From JANYCG01 sp031418395 (GTDB taxonomy: Bacteria > Pseudomonadota > Gammaproteobacteria > Burkholderiales > Burkholderiaceae_C): a DNA stretch of 24,518 nucleotides. The notes beneath the pieces were generated by a model. The model did no database searches, was not told where the DNA came from, and saw only the letters and a program-made list of their open reading frames with translations. Both the position numbers and the translations under genes were made by a program. The stretch lies in NCBI GenBank assembly GCA_031418395.1, contig JANOXL010000109.1, forward strand, positions 1 through 24,518, read 5' to 3'. Positions 7,853 to 15,563 of this stretch are shown here, one piece after another (the first letter of the stretch is position 1; each line of letters begins with the position of its first letter).

Positions 7853-8731
7853 TCACGCAGGCTTGCCGCCAAAGGGCCACAAGACCGGCGTTGACTTTTT
7901 GTAGGCCTCATAAGCCGGGTCTTGCCCCCAGCGTTTGTCGGCACTGGCTTCCAGCAGGGGCACACCGCTGACTTTGGTCAACAGCAAAGTCACAAACAAG
8001 GGCGACAGAATGCCGACCCATTGCCAGCCCGACAACATCGGCACACAAATGATGAACACGCCGACCCACAGCACGATTTCACCTACATAGTTCGGGTGTC
8101 GGGACTTGGCCCACAGGCCGGATTGGATGAATTTGCCAGCGTTAGCCGGGTTTGCTCGAAACTGGCGCTTTTGCCAATCGGCGATCACTTCGATTGAAAA
8201 CCCGAGCGCCCAAATCGCCGCGCCGATCAACGTCCACGCGGTGGTGCTGTGCCAGTGTAGTGAGGCCACCACCATCAGCACCGGCAAGAGCGTTAAAAAC
8301 ACCCATAGGCCTTGCAGTGTCCAGGAGACCAGAAAACGCAAGAATGAAGGCTTGATGTGGGTGAAACGGGTGTCAGCGCCGTCTTTGTGGATGCGTAGGA
8401 ATAAAAACAGCCCTAACCGAAGCGCCCATAAGCCACACATGGCCAATAACAACACGTCAGCCCACGAGCGCGGTGGCCCAAAACGGGCGACAAAGGCGAG
8501 CAAGAGCAGGTAGGTGGCGCTGCCCGTCAGGTCATAAAATTTTTCGGTTTGGAGCAGGAAGGCCGGTACAAAAGCCAACCACTGGATGGCAAAAGCCAGT
8601 GCCGCACAGACAGCCAGGAGCGGCCAGCCGCGCATCGTCACATAGGGCTGGCTCCCTGCCCAGGCGACCAGCGCCGCTATCGCCACTGTGACAAAGATAA
8701 CCAAGACGGCCTTGAGGTTTTTGTTTTTCAT
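7853..8731 (-). CDS. DUF1295 family membrane protein (steroid 5-alpha-reductase-like fold)
   Basis: Integral inner-membrane protein of 292 residues with about seven hydrophobic segments. The C-terminal half carries the signature of the DUF1295 / isoprenylcysteine methyltransferase-like group: IADWQKRQFRANPANAGKFIQSGLWAKSRHPNYVGEI, in which GLW-SRHPNY-E is the conserved cofactor-binding stretch, followed by GVPLLEASADKRWGQDPAYEAYKKSTPVLWP at the end. Members are annotated as putative NAD(P)H-dependent reductases or methyltransferases, but the bacterial function is generally unknown. It is transcribed divergently from the acyl-CoA dehydrogenase gene (70-base gap) and converges with the alcohol-dehydrogenase-like gene. 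The family call is firm; no substrate can be stated. Confidence 0.9.
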   Translation of the reverse strand: MKNKNLKAVLVIFVTVAIAALVAWAGSQPYVTMRGWPLLAVCAALAFAIQWLAFVPAFLLQTEKFYDLTGSATYLLLLAFVARFGPPRSWADVLLLAMCGLWALRLGLFLFLRIHKDGADTRFTHIKPSFLRFLVSWTLQGLWVFLTLLPVLMVVASLHWHSTTAWTLIGAAIWALGFSIEVIADWQKRQFRANPANAGKFIQSGLWAKSRHPNYVGEIVLWVGVFIICVPMLSGWQWVGILSPLFVTLLLTKVSGVPLLEASADKRWGQDPAYEAYKKSTPVLWPFGGKPA

Positions 8732-8801
8732 GATGCCTGCATCGTAAACTCAACTCGGAACCCGAAACTATACCCAACGAGACACATCCAGCGAGACAGC
8801 C

Positions 8802-10055
8802 ATGAACTTCACACTTTCAGACACCCAAATCTACTGGCGCGACCGCGTCAAAGCGTTCATGAACGCCCATATTTACCCGGCGGTGCCGGTATTTGATGCG
8901 CAAATGGCGTCGTTTGGCGAAAACCGCTGGCAAGTAGTACCGATTGTCGAAGAGCTCAAAGCCAAGGCCAAGGCGGAAGGTTTGTGGAATCTTTTTTTGC
9001 CCAAGGACTCAGGACACGAAGACAGTCCCTACCGAGGTGCGGGTCTCACCAATCTGGAATACGCCGTTTGTGCCGAGGAGATGGGGCGGGTCAAATTTGC
9101 CTCAGAAGTCTTCAACTGCTCAGCCCCGGATACCGGCAACATGGAGGTGTTTGCCAGGTACGGCTCCGAAGAGCACAAAAAGAAATGGTTGCTGCCTTTA
9201 CTGGCGGGCGACATTCGTTCGGCCTTCCTGATGACCGAGCCCGACGTCGCCTCCAGCGACGCCACCAACATCGCTACCCGCATCGAGCTTGATGGCGACC
9301 ACTACGTCATCAACGGCACCAAGTGGTGGTCCAGCGGCGTGGGCGACCCGCGTTGCAAGATTGCCATTTTGATGGGCAAGACGAATCCGGAAGCGCCGAA
9401 ACATTCCCAGCAGTCGCAAATTTTGGTGCCCCTTGATACACCCGGCATCACGGTCGTGCGCATGTTGCCCGTGTTTGGTTTTGACGATGCGCCGCACGGT
9501 CACGCCGAAGTGACTTTGAAAAACGTGCGGGTGCCAGTGGAGAACCTTCTTTTGGGCGAAGGCCGGGGCTTCGAAATTGCTCAGGGCCGGCTTGGCCCTG
9601 GGCGCATCCACCATTGCATGCGCACGATTGGCAGCGCCGAGGTGGCACTGGAGAAGATGGTGCGACGCCTGCAATCCCGCGTGGCGTTTGGCAAACGGAT
9701 TTCTGAACAATCGGTGTGGGAGGAGCGCATTGCGCATGCCCGAATTGACATTGAAATGACGCGCCTTTTGACCCTCAAAACCGCCGACATGATGGACAAA
9801 CTGGGCAACAAACACGCCCGCGCCGAAATTGCCATGATCAAAGTGGCGGCGCCTTTGGCAGCGCTCAGGATCATCGACCACGCGATTCAGGCCTATGGCG
9901 CTGCCGGAGTCAGTACCGACGCGGGCCTGGCGCGCCAATACGCCAGTATGCGCACCATGCGCCTCGCAGATGGGCCAGATGAGGTACACAACCGCACCAT
10001 CGCGCGTTTGGAATATGGGCGTTATGGGCTGGATAAGTCGGCCGCCAAAGTTTGA
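8802..10055 (+). CDS. Acyl-CoA dehydrogenase family protein (ACAD10/11-like)
   Basis: FAD enzyme expected to introduce a double bond into an acyl-CoA, passing electrons to electron-transfer flavoprotein. The 417 residues fit the family: an N-terminal alpha domain (FTLSDTQIYWRDRVKAFM), the central beta domain with MTEPDVASSDATNI at 144-156 and INGTKWWSSGVGDPRC, and the C-terminal helical domain with RVAFGKRISEQSVW, IQAYGAAGVSTD and the terminal LADGPDEVHNRTIARLEYGR. The wording of the central and terminal motifs resembles the ACAD10/11 subgroup, associated in other organisms with branched or hydroxylated acyl-CoAs. The chain length used here is unknown. The ATG is preceded only by a weak GCGAGA. 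The SDR gene follows after 39 bases on the same strand, suggesting a two-gene unit. Confidence 0.93.
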   Translation: MNFTLSDTQIYWRDRVKAFMNAHIYPAVPVFDAQMASFGENRWQVVPIVEELKAKAKAEGLWNLFLPKDSGHEDSPYRGAGLTNLEYAVCAEEMGRVKFASEVFNCSAPDTGNMEVFARYGSEEHKKKWLLPLLAGDIRSAFLMTEPDVASSDATNIATRIELDGDHYVINGTKWWSSGVGDPRCKIAILMGKTNPEAPKHSQQSQILVPLDTPGITVVRMLPVFGFDDAPHGHAEVTLKNVRVPVENLLLGEGRGFEIAQGRLGPGRIHHCMRTIGSAEVALEKMVRRLQSRVAFGKRISEQSVWEERIAHARIDIEMTRLLTLKTADMMDKLGNKHARAEIAMIKVAAPLAALRIIDHAIQAYGAAGVSTDAGLARQYASMRTMRLADGPDEVHNRTIARLEYGRYGLDKSAAKV

Positions 10056-10094
10056 TTCCAGTTTTGACACAAGTTTGGATATAGAAAGATCAAC

Positions 10095-10859
10095 ATGTCA
10101 TTGTTTTCACTCGCAGGCAAAGTCGCCGTCATCACCGGATCATCCAAAGGCATCGGCAAGGCTATCGCAGAACGCATGGCTGAGCAGGGCGCCAAGGTGG
10201 TCATTTCCTCACGCAAAGCCGGGCCTTGTGAGGAAGTGGCTGCGGCGATCAACCAGCGGCACGGCGCTGGCACGGCGGTGTCGATTCCTGCGAATATTTC
10301 CAGCAAAGAGCAACTCAAACACCTGATTGACGAAACCTCTCGGCAGTTTGGAAAAATCGACGTGCTGGTCTGCAACGCAGCCAGCAACCCCTACTACGGG
10401 CCGATGGCGGGCATTGAGGACGAGCAATTCCGCAAGATCTTTGAAAACAACGTGATGTCCAATCACTGGCTCATCAACTTTGTCGCACCGCAAATGATCG
10501 AGCGAAAAGACGGCTCGATCATCATTGTGTCGAGCATTGGCGGCTTGCGAGGCACGCCGGTGATTGGCGCCTACGGTATCTCCAAAGCGGCGGACATGCA
10601 ACTAGCGCGCAATCTGGCGCACGAGTACGGGCCGCACAATATCCGTGTCAATTGCATTGCACCGGGGCTGATTAAAACGGACTTTGCCAAAGCTCTTTGG
10701 GAAGATGTCGCGATGCTGAAAAAACGCACGGCGACGACGCCTTTGCGCCGCATCGGTGAACCGGATGAAATTGCGGGTGCAGCCGTTTTTCTGGCGTCGC
10801 GGGCGGGTTCCTTTATGACCGGGCAGGCATTGGTCATCGACGGCGGCGTAACGATTTAG
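10095..10859 (+). CDS. Short-chain dehydrogenase/reductase (SDR)
   Basis: Classical SDR of 254 residues. The cofactor motif TGSSKGIG is at 14-21, the NAAS segment at 94-97, the catalytic Ser is in the IVSSIGG stretch (about 146-147), and the YxxxK pair is Tyr160/Lys164. The C-terminal MTGQALVIDGGVTI is typical of the FabG-like, dehydrogenase/reductase-4 (DHRS4-like) group. It probably oxidises a hydroxyl on the intermediate handled by the neighbouring acyl-CoA dehydrogenase, or reduces a 3-keto group. Arg in the ISSRK segment (about residues 38-41) after the second beta strand is compatible with NADP(H) preference. It is the second gene of a likely pair; the substrate is not determinable. Confidence 0.92.
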   Translation: MSLFSLAGKVAVITGSSKGIGKAIAERMAEQGAKVVISSRKAGPCEEVAAAINQRHGAGTAVSIPANISSKEQLKHLIDETSRQFGKIDVLVCNAASNPYYGPMAGIEDEQFRKIFENNVMSNHWLINFVAPQMIERKDGSIIIVSSIGGLRGTPVIGAYGISKAADMQLARNLAHEYGPHNIRVNCIAPGLIKTDFAKALWEDVAMLKKRTATTPLRRIGEPDEIAGAAVFLASRAGSFMTGQALVIDGGVTI

Positions 10860-10969
10860 CTCCATATTCAAATCATCCGGGAACGTCGTTTTACCTCCGA
10901 GCTGTTTTGAAGCTGTTTTTTGTCGACGCGGCTGTTTCACGAATGATTTAACAATTCAATAGCAGGAAT

Positions 10970-11686
10970 ATGCACACTTCGGCGCTGGTATTGTTCTCAG
11001 GTGGGCAGGATTCCACAACTTGCCTGGCACTTACGCTCTCAAAATATGAGCGGGTTGAAACCATCGCATTTGACTACCGGCAGCGTCATCACATTGAATT
11101 GGAATCCCGCCTAAACGTGTTGCGGGAGATTCGGGCGCAATTCCCCGATTGGGCCAGCAAATTGGGGGAAGACCATCTGCTGGATTTGGCTGTGTTGGGC
11201 GAAGTCAGCGAGACCTCATTGACGCGCGACACGGCTTTCAAAATAGAGCAAAGCGGCCTGCCCAATACCTTCGTGCCAGGGCGCAATCTCCTGTTTTTGA
11301 CGTTGGCTGCCGCAGTCGCCTACCGGCGTGATTTACAAGTGATCGTCACGGGTGTCTGTGAGGCCGATTTCTCGGGTTACCCCGATTGCCGGGACGACAC
11401 CATGAAGGCGATGCAGCTGGCGTTGTCTTTGGGGATGGACAAGCGCTTTCTTATCGAGACTCCGCTGATGTGGATCGATAAAGCAGCGACCTGGCAGCTC
11501 GCACATTCGCTGGGCGCAGCCTCTGGCCAAGCAGATGGCGCAGACAAGTTGGTCAACCTCATCACTGAGCACACCCACACCTGTTATCTTGGAGACCGCA
11601 CATATCGTCATGCGTGGGGCTACGGCTGTGGGGATTGCCCGGCGTGTCTGTTGCGCGCCCGCGGGCACGCAAAGTTCAGGACTTGA
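10970..11686 (+). CDS. queC: 7-cyano-7-deazaguanine (preQ0) synthase QueC
   Basis: Converts 7-carboxy-7-deazaguanine to preQ0 using ATP and ammonia, in queuosine tRNA modification; cytoplasmic. The 238 residues fit the family. The PP-loop ATP-pyrophosphatase motif SGGQDS is at 10-15, FVPGRNLLFLTLAAAVAY and VCEADFSGYPDCRDDTMKAM are diagnostic, and four C-terminal Cys (205, 220, 223, 226) form the zinc site in GYGCGDCPAC. An AGGA lies very close to the ATG, giving an unusually short spacing. No preQ1-riboswitch-like sequence is visible upstream; the 110-base leader holds GCTGTTT at 10901, 10912 and 10931. No queDEF neighbours are in the window. Its last 11 bases overlap the 3' end of the convergent ABC transporter gene. 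Confidence 0.96.
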   Translation: MHTSALVLFSGGQDSTTCLALTLSKYERVETIAFDYRQRHHIELESRLNVLREIRAQFPDWASKLGEDHLLDLAVLGEVSETSLTRDTAFKIEQSGLPNTFVPGRNLLFLTLAAAVAYRRDLQVIVTGVCEADFSGYPDCRDDTMKAMQLALSLGMDKRFLIETPLMWIDKAATWQLAHSLGAASGQADGADKLVNLITEHTHTCYLGDRTYRHAWGYGCGDCPACLLRARGHAKFRT

Positions 11687-13466
11687 TCTGGTACAAGGCG
11701 GGTGAGTCTGCAGGCAAGCGTTCGAGTGTCCAGGTTTTCTGATGGAAAGCAGCTACCGACGGTCGGTGTGCTATTGAAATAATAGCGCCATTTGTAGATT
11801 TTACGAGACCTAGTAGTCGTTTGTAGATGGACTCCTCGGCATCCTTGTCCAAAGCGCTGGTGGCTTCATCGGCGAAGATCCAGCTGGGCTTCTTCAGAAA
11901 CACACGGGCAATCGCCAAACGCTGCTGCTCACCACCTGACAGTTTTTGGCCCCACGCGTTGGATTCATCGAGTTGACTGGCCAGTTGCGGCAGCAGTGAT
12001 TCTTCAAGCGCTGCCGTCAACTCGGCGTCGGTATAAGTTTCGGCGGGCATGGGGTAGGCCAGCGCATCCCGCAGAGGGCCGTTGGGGAAATAAGGCCGCT
12101 GTGGGATAAACATGGCCTTCGCCGGCTGCCCCAATTGGCCGCTCACGAATGGCCAAATGCCGGCGAACACCCGGAACAGGGTGGACTTACCGCTGCCAGA
12201 CGGACCTTGCAACAGGATGCTGTCACCTGCGCGGGCTTGCAAGTCTGCTTTGTCCAGAAGGACTGCTCCCGTTGGTAAAGCCAGGTGCAAATTTTTCACC
12301 TCTAAGGCTATTGATTCAGTAGTCGATAGCGCATTGTTTTGTCGACCCAATGCCCCAAAACTTTCTTCAAAACTGGTCAATCGGTCGGTGGTTGCCTTCC
12401 ACACGGCAAGCGTGCTGTAGTTATCGACGATCCAGCTAAGAGAGTCTTGTACGCGGCCAAAGGCGCTTGAAATCTGCATCAACTGGCCCAGCTGGATGGC
12501 GCCGCTGAAATATCTGGGCGCGGCTACGACAAAGGGGAACACCACAGCGGCCTGGCCAAAACCCACCGTAAACCAGGTCAAATTCTTTTGGGTTTTCAAG
12601 AGTTTCAAGTAGTTGGTCAAAACTTCAGAAAATCGCAAGCCGAGCTGTTTGCGCTCCACAATTTCGCCTTTGTCCAATGCAATTGACTCGCTGTATTCCC
12701 GTACGCGCACCATGTGATGGCGAAAGTTGGCTTCCAACTGCTGTTGCTGGAAGTTCAGGCGGGTCAAAGGTTTGCCAATCAGGTGGCTGAGGTAGCTGCC
12801 CACCAGGCAATACAGCACGGCGGCCCAAACCATAAAACCAGGAATGTCAAAGGACGTTCCGCCCAAGGTAAAGGCAAAGTTGCCCGACAAGCCCCAAAGG
12901 ATGCCGACAAAACTCACCAAGGTAACGAGCGCATTGAGCAGGCCCATCGTGAGTGAAACGGTGTAACTTGTGAACTGGTTGATGTCCTCTTGAATCCGCT
13001 GGTCGGGGTTGTCGGGGCTCACTTCGTCTTTTTCTGGGTCACCATTGCGGCGCTCTTTTGTGAAGCGGTTAAGCTCCATTTTGTAGAAAATCTGATTGGA
13101 TAACCAACGCTCAAGGTAATGGCTGGTCATCCAGGCGCGCCAGCGCATGTCAAGCAGTTGCGTGAGGTAAAACTTGTAGACGGCAATGATGATGAAACCA
13201 AAAGCCAGGTACGAAAAACGTCCCAATTGCGTCCAAAACACTGCGGCATCCTTGTTTTGTAACGCGTCGTAGAACAGGCGGTTCCAGTCGTTGATCTGAA
13301 CCAGCATGAAAACTGAGCCGAGGTTCAGCGCTACGATGGCCGCGAGCAGGCCACGGGCTTGCCACCGCTCCTCCGACTGGAAATACGGAAGGCTGAGTGC
13401 CCAAACTTTGGCGGTTTGTGCTTTAAATGCGACGAGTTTGGCGGAAATGGTCATGACGACCATCAT
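11676..13466 (-). CDS. ABC transporter, fused permease/ATPase, YddA / SbmA-BacA-related
   Basis: Inner-membrane ABC protein with an N-terminal transmembrane domain of the SbmA/BacA type (ABC_membrane_2) fused to an ATPase. Relatives are annotated as vitamin B12, bleomycin or antimicrobial-peptide transporters. Hydrophobic helices lie in about the first 330 residues, with the family-typical VQINDWNRLFYDALQNKD and MRWRAWMTSHYLERWLSNQ. The ATPase shows Walker A GPSGSGKS (about 421-428), signature LSGGEQQ (about 509-515), Walker B WIFADEA and the switch His in ISIAHRPS. The open frame extends to an ATG at 13580, but that would overlap the dppF-like gene and add 38 residues without family features. 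ATG 13466, 13463 or 13454 are all plausible; 596 residues fit. It lies 88 bases after the dppF-like gene, so read-through is possible. Its codons near 11798 share an 18-mer with another site. Confidence 0.87.
   Translation of the reverse strand: MMVVMTISAKLVAFKAQTAKVWALSLPYFQSEERWQARGLLAAIVALNLGSVFMLVQINDWNRLFYDALQNKDAAVFWTQLGRFSYLAFGFIIIAVYKFYLTQLLDMRWRAWMTSHYLERWLSNQIFYKMELNRFTKERRNGDPEKDEVSPDNPDQRIQEDINQFTSYTVSLTMGLLNALVTLVSFVGILWGLSGNFAFTLGGTSFDIPGFMVWAAVLYCLVGSYLSHLIGKPLTRLNFQQQQLEANFRHHMVRVREYSESIALDKGEIVERKQLGLRFSEVLTNYLKLLKTQKNLTWFTVGFGQAAVVFPFVVAAPRYFSGAIQLGQLMQISSAFGRVQDSLSWIVDNYSTLAVWKATTDRLTSFEESFGALGRQNNALSTTESIALEVKNLHLALPTGAVLLDKADLQARAGDSILLQGPSGSGKSTLFRVFAGIWPFVSGQLGQPAKAMFIPQRPYFPNGPLRDALAYPMPAETYTDAELTAALEESLLPQLASQLDESNAWGQKLSGGEQQRLAIARVFLKKPSWIFADEATSALDKDAEESIYKRLLGLVKSTNGAIISIAHRPSVAAFHQKTWTLERLPADSPALYQIKS
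11798..11815. repeat. 18-nt sequence shared with 22824-22841 (copy inside the ABC transporter gene)
   Basis: ATTTTACGAGACCTAGTA occurs here within the codons for LGLVKS of the YddA-like ABC protein, and again in the coq7/OsmC spacer. Both are preceded by TTTGTAG (11791-11797; 22806-22812). Here a 9-nt direct repeat TTTGTAGAT (11791-11799, 11820-11828) brackets the element. Confidence 0.75.
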
Positions 13467-13554
13467 AAAACAAGCGCATTTTGTCGAACAGAGTCGATGG
13501 GTCGCTACCCATAAAGTACCAATTCCACCAAATATCGCGCCCCAAAAGGCAGCG

Positions 13555-14577
13555 CTAAATTCGCCCCTCTTCAACCGCATGACACGCGATACGTATGCTA
13601 CCGATGGTTTTCAATTCGGGCCGCTCGATTCGGCAACGGTCATTGACGTTGGGGCAACGGGGATGGAAGGTGCAGCCAGGTGGTGGATTGAGCGGGTTGG
13701 GAACCTCGCCTTGCACTGGTGTGCGCGCTCGGCCAATGGCATGTATCTTGGGGATCGCATCCAGCAACATTCGCGTGTAGGGATGGCGCGGATTGGCGAA
13801 CAGCTCTTGTTTATCGGCCAGCTCCACCAGACGCCCGAGGTACATGACGCCGACTTGGTCGCTGACGTGACGCACCACGGCCAAGTTATGCGAAATGAAG
13901 AGGTAGGTTAATCCCAGACGGCGCTGGAGATCCTTCATGATATTGAGCACCTGCGCCTGCACGCTGACGTCCAGCGCCGAGGTGGGTTCATCACACACCA
14001 AAAATTCAGGCTGGGTGGCCAGTGCGCGCGCAATGGAGATGCGCTGTCGTTGACCGCCAGAAAACTGGTGCGGATACTTGACGACGTCCAGCGGGCTCAA
14101 GCCCACTGACTTGAGCAACTCACCCACACGGTGGGTCAACTCGTCGGGTGCGGTCACCAAACCGTGTTCCGTCAAGGGTTCACCCACGATGTCTTTGACT
14201 GTCCACCGCGGGTTTAAAGACGCGTACGGATCCTGGAAGATCATCTGGATGCGCCGACGCAGTTGCAAGCCCTGCGACGTTTTGTAGCTGGCGTGGGCGT
14301 CTTGGCCGTCGAAAAAGAAGTTGCCACGGGTAGGCTGATACAGGCCCACGAGCAACTTGGCTACTGTGCTTTTGCCGCACCCCGACTCGCCGACCAAGGC
14401 GAGTGTCTTGCCCTTCTGAATCTCGAAACTCACGCCATCAACGGCGCGTAAATTCAGGCGAGGTTTACGTTCCAAAACACGGTTAAGCCAGGGCGGCGAG
14501 ACATCAAAACTCATGGCCAGATCGTGCGCCTGCACCAGAGGCGAATTGGCGTGGGGCGCGGCTGAAGGGGCGGTCAT
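13555..14577 (-). CDS. Peptide/oligopeptide ABC transporter ATP-binding protein, DppF/OppF-like
   Basis: One of two ATPases powering a peptide (Dpp/Opp-type) importer. Walker A GESGCGKST is at about 63-71, the signature and Walker B run SGGQRQRISIARAL then LVCDEPTSALDVS, and the oligopeptide-family C-terminal Cys region reads PPGCTFHPRCPNVNDRCRIERPE, ending IACHAVEEGRI. The N-terminal AMSFDVSPPWLNRVLERKPRLNLRAVDGVSF is typical of the F subunit. ATG 14575-14577 is chosen because it forms an ATGA overlap with the stop of the dppD-like gene; the frame extends to 14655 but that part shadows the other gene. 340 residues. It is the last gene of the peptide-transport block before the YddA-like gene. 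Confidence 0.94.
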   Translation of the reverse strand: MTAPSAAPHANSPLVQAHDLAMSFDVSPPWLNRVLERKPRLNLRAVDGVSFEIQKGKTLALVGESGCGKSTVAKLLVGLYQPTRGNFFFDGQDAHASYKTSQGLQLRRRIQMIFQDPYASLNPRWTVKDIVGEPLTEHGLVTAPDELTHRVGELLKSVGLSPLDVVKYPHQFSGGQRQRISIARALATQPEFLVCDEPTSALDVSVQAQVLNIMKDLQRRLGLTYLFISHNLAVVRHVSDQVGVMYLGRLVELADKQELFANPRHPYTRMLLDAIPKIHAIGRARTPVQGEVPNPLNPPPGCTFHPRCPNVNDRCRIERPELKTIGSIRIACHAVEEGRI

Positions 14578-15542
14578 GCCGGCGTCTCCTGGTGCAACCA
14601 GCAGGCTGCGCGTGAAGCACCGACGGACATCAACTCCGGCCTGGCAGAGCGGCACTTGTCAAACACTTTCGGGCAACGCGGATTAAACGCACAGCCTGGG
14701 GGAATGGCGTTCAGGCGGGGCATGGCCCCATCAATCTGACTCAATTGTTCGCGGTCTTCAGTGATATCGGGAATGGCACCCATCAAACCAGCGGTATAGG
14801 GATGCACGGGGTGGTTGATAACCTGATGAACCGGGCCAATTTCGGCGATTCTGCCCGCGTACATGACGGCCACGCGGTCACAGGTCTCGGCGATCACACC
14901 CATGTCGTGCGTAATCAGCATGACGGCAGCGCCATGGTCTTTGCAGATCTTTTTGAGCAGCGAAATGATCTGCGCCTGAATTGAGACATCCAGTGCTGTC
15001 GTGGGCTCATCGGCCACGATCAGTTTCGGCTCCGCGGCCAAAGCCAGGGCGATGACGACGCGCTGGCGCATACCCCCAGAAAATTGATGCGGGTAATGGT
15101 CGATACGCTGTTCAGGCGCCGGAATCCCGGTGTCTTGCAACAGCTTGATGGCCCGGTCACGTGCTTCACGTGGAGTTACGGGCAAATGCGCGAGGATCGT
15201 TTCAGTTATTTGGTGGCCCACCGTATTGAGCGGGTTCAGCGACGTCAATGGGTCTTGGAAAATTGCACCAATTTGCCGACCCCGGATGTGACGCATCGCG
15301 TCAAATTCGAGGTTGTCGATGCGTTTGCCTTCCAGCAAAATCTGCCCGCTGGCAATGCGACCCGGCGGCTCCAGGAGGCCAATGATGGCAGCGCCCGTGA
15401 GCGACTTGCCCGCCCCGGACTCCCCCACGACGCCCAAAATTTCCCCTGGCGCTATCTCAAACGAGATGTCGTCAATGGCGCGCAGAGTGCCGCGCCGGTT
15501 GGGAAACTCAACGACGAGATTTTTGACTTGTAGCAGCGACAC
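14574..15542 (-). CDS. Peptide/oligopeptide ABC transporter ATP-binding protein, DppD/OppD-like
   Basis: Second ATPase of the peptide importer, 322 residues. Walker A GESGAGKS is at 40-47, the Q-loop at AIFQDPLTSLNPLNT, signature SGGMRQRVVIALAL, Walker B LIVADEPTTALDVS and switch LITHDMGV. The C-terminal extension carries the Cys-rich stretch PPGCAFNPRCPKVFDKCRSARPE seen in oligopeptide-type ATPases. It starts 21 bases after the binding-protein gene and its stop overlaps the start of the dppF-like gene, so the pair is translationally coupled as expected for subunits made in equal amounts. Confidence 0.95.
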   Translation of the reverse strand: MSLLQVKNLVVEFPNRRGTLRAIDDISFEIAPGEILGVVGESGAGKSLTGAAIIGLLEPPGRIASGQILLEGKRIDNLEFDAMRHIRGRQIGAIFQDPLTSLNPLNTVGHQITETILAHLPVTPREARDRAIKLLQDTGIPAPEQRIDHYPHQFSGGMRQRVVIALALAAEPKLIVADEPTTALDVSIQAQIISLLKKICKDHGAAVMLITHDMGVIAETCDRVAVMYAGRIAEIGPVHQVINHPVHPYTAGLMGAIPDITEDREQLSQIDGAMPRLNAIPPGCAFNPRCPKVFDKCRSARPELMSVGASRAACWLHQETPA

Positions 15543-15563
15543 CTTGTATCAACTGTTCATCAA

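Noticed and set aside
9198..10070. 290-residue open frame on the - strand
   Set aside because: Antisense to the acyl-CoA dehydrogenase; composition rich in His and Arg, no family features.
10860..10969. preQ1 riboswitch upstream of queC
   Set aside because: I looked for the short H-type pseudoknot pattern ending in an A-rich tail and a terminator or masked ribosome site; none is recognisable.
13467..13580. Longer N-terminus for the YddA-like ABC protein
   Set aside because: Would overlap the dppF-like gene and reads a Cys- and Arg-rich sequence not seen in the family.
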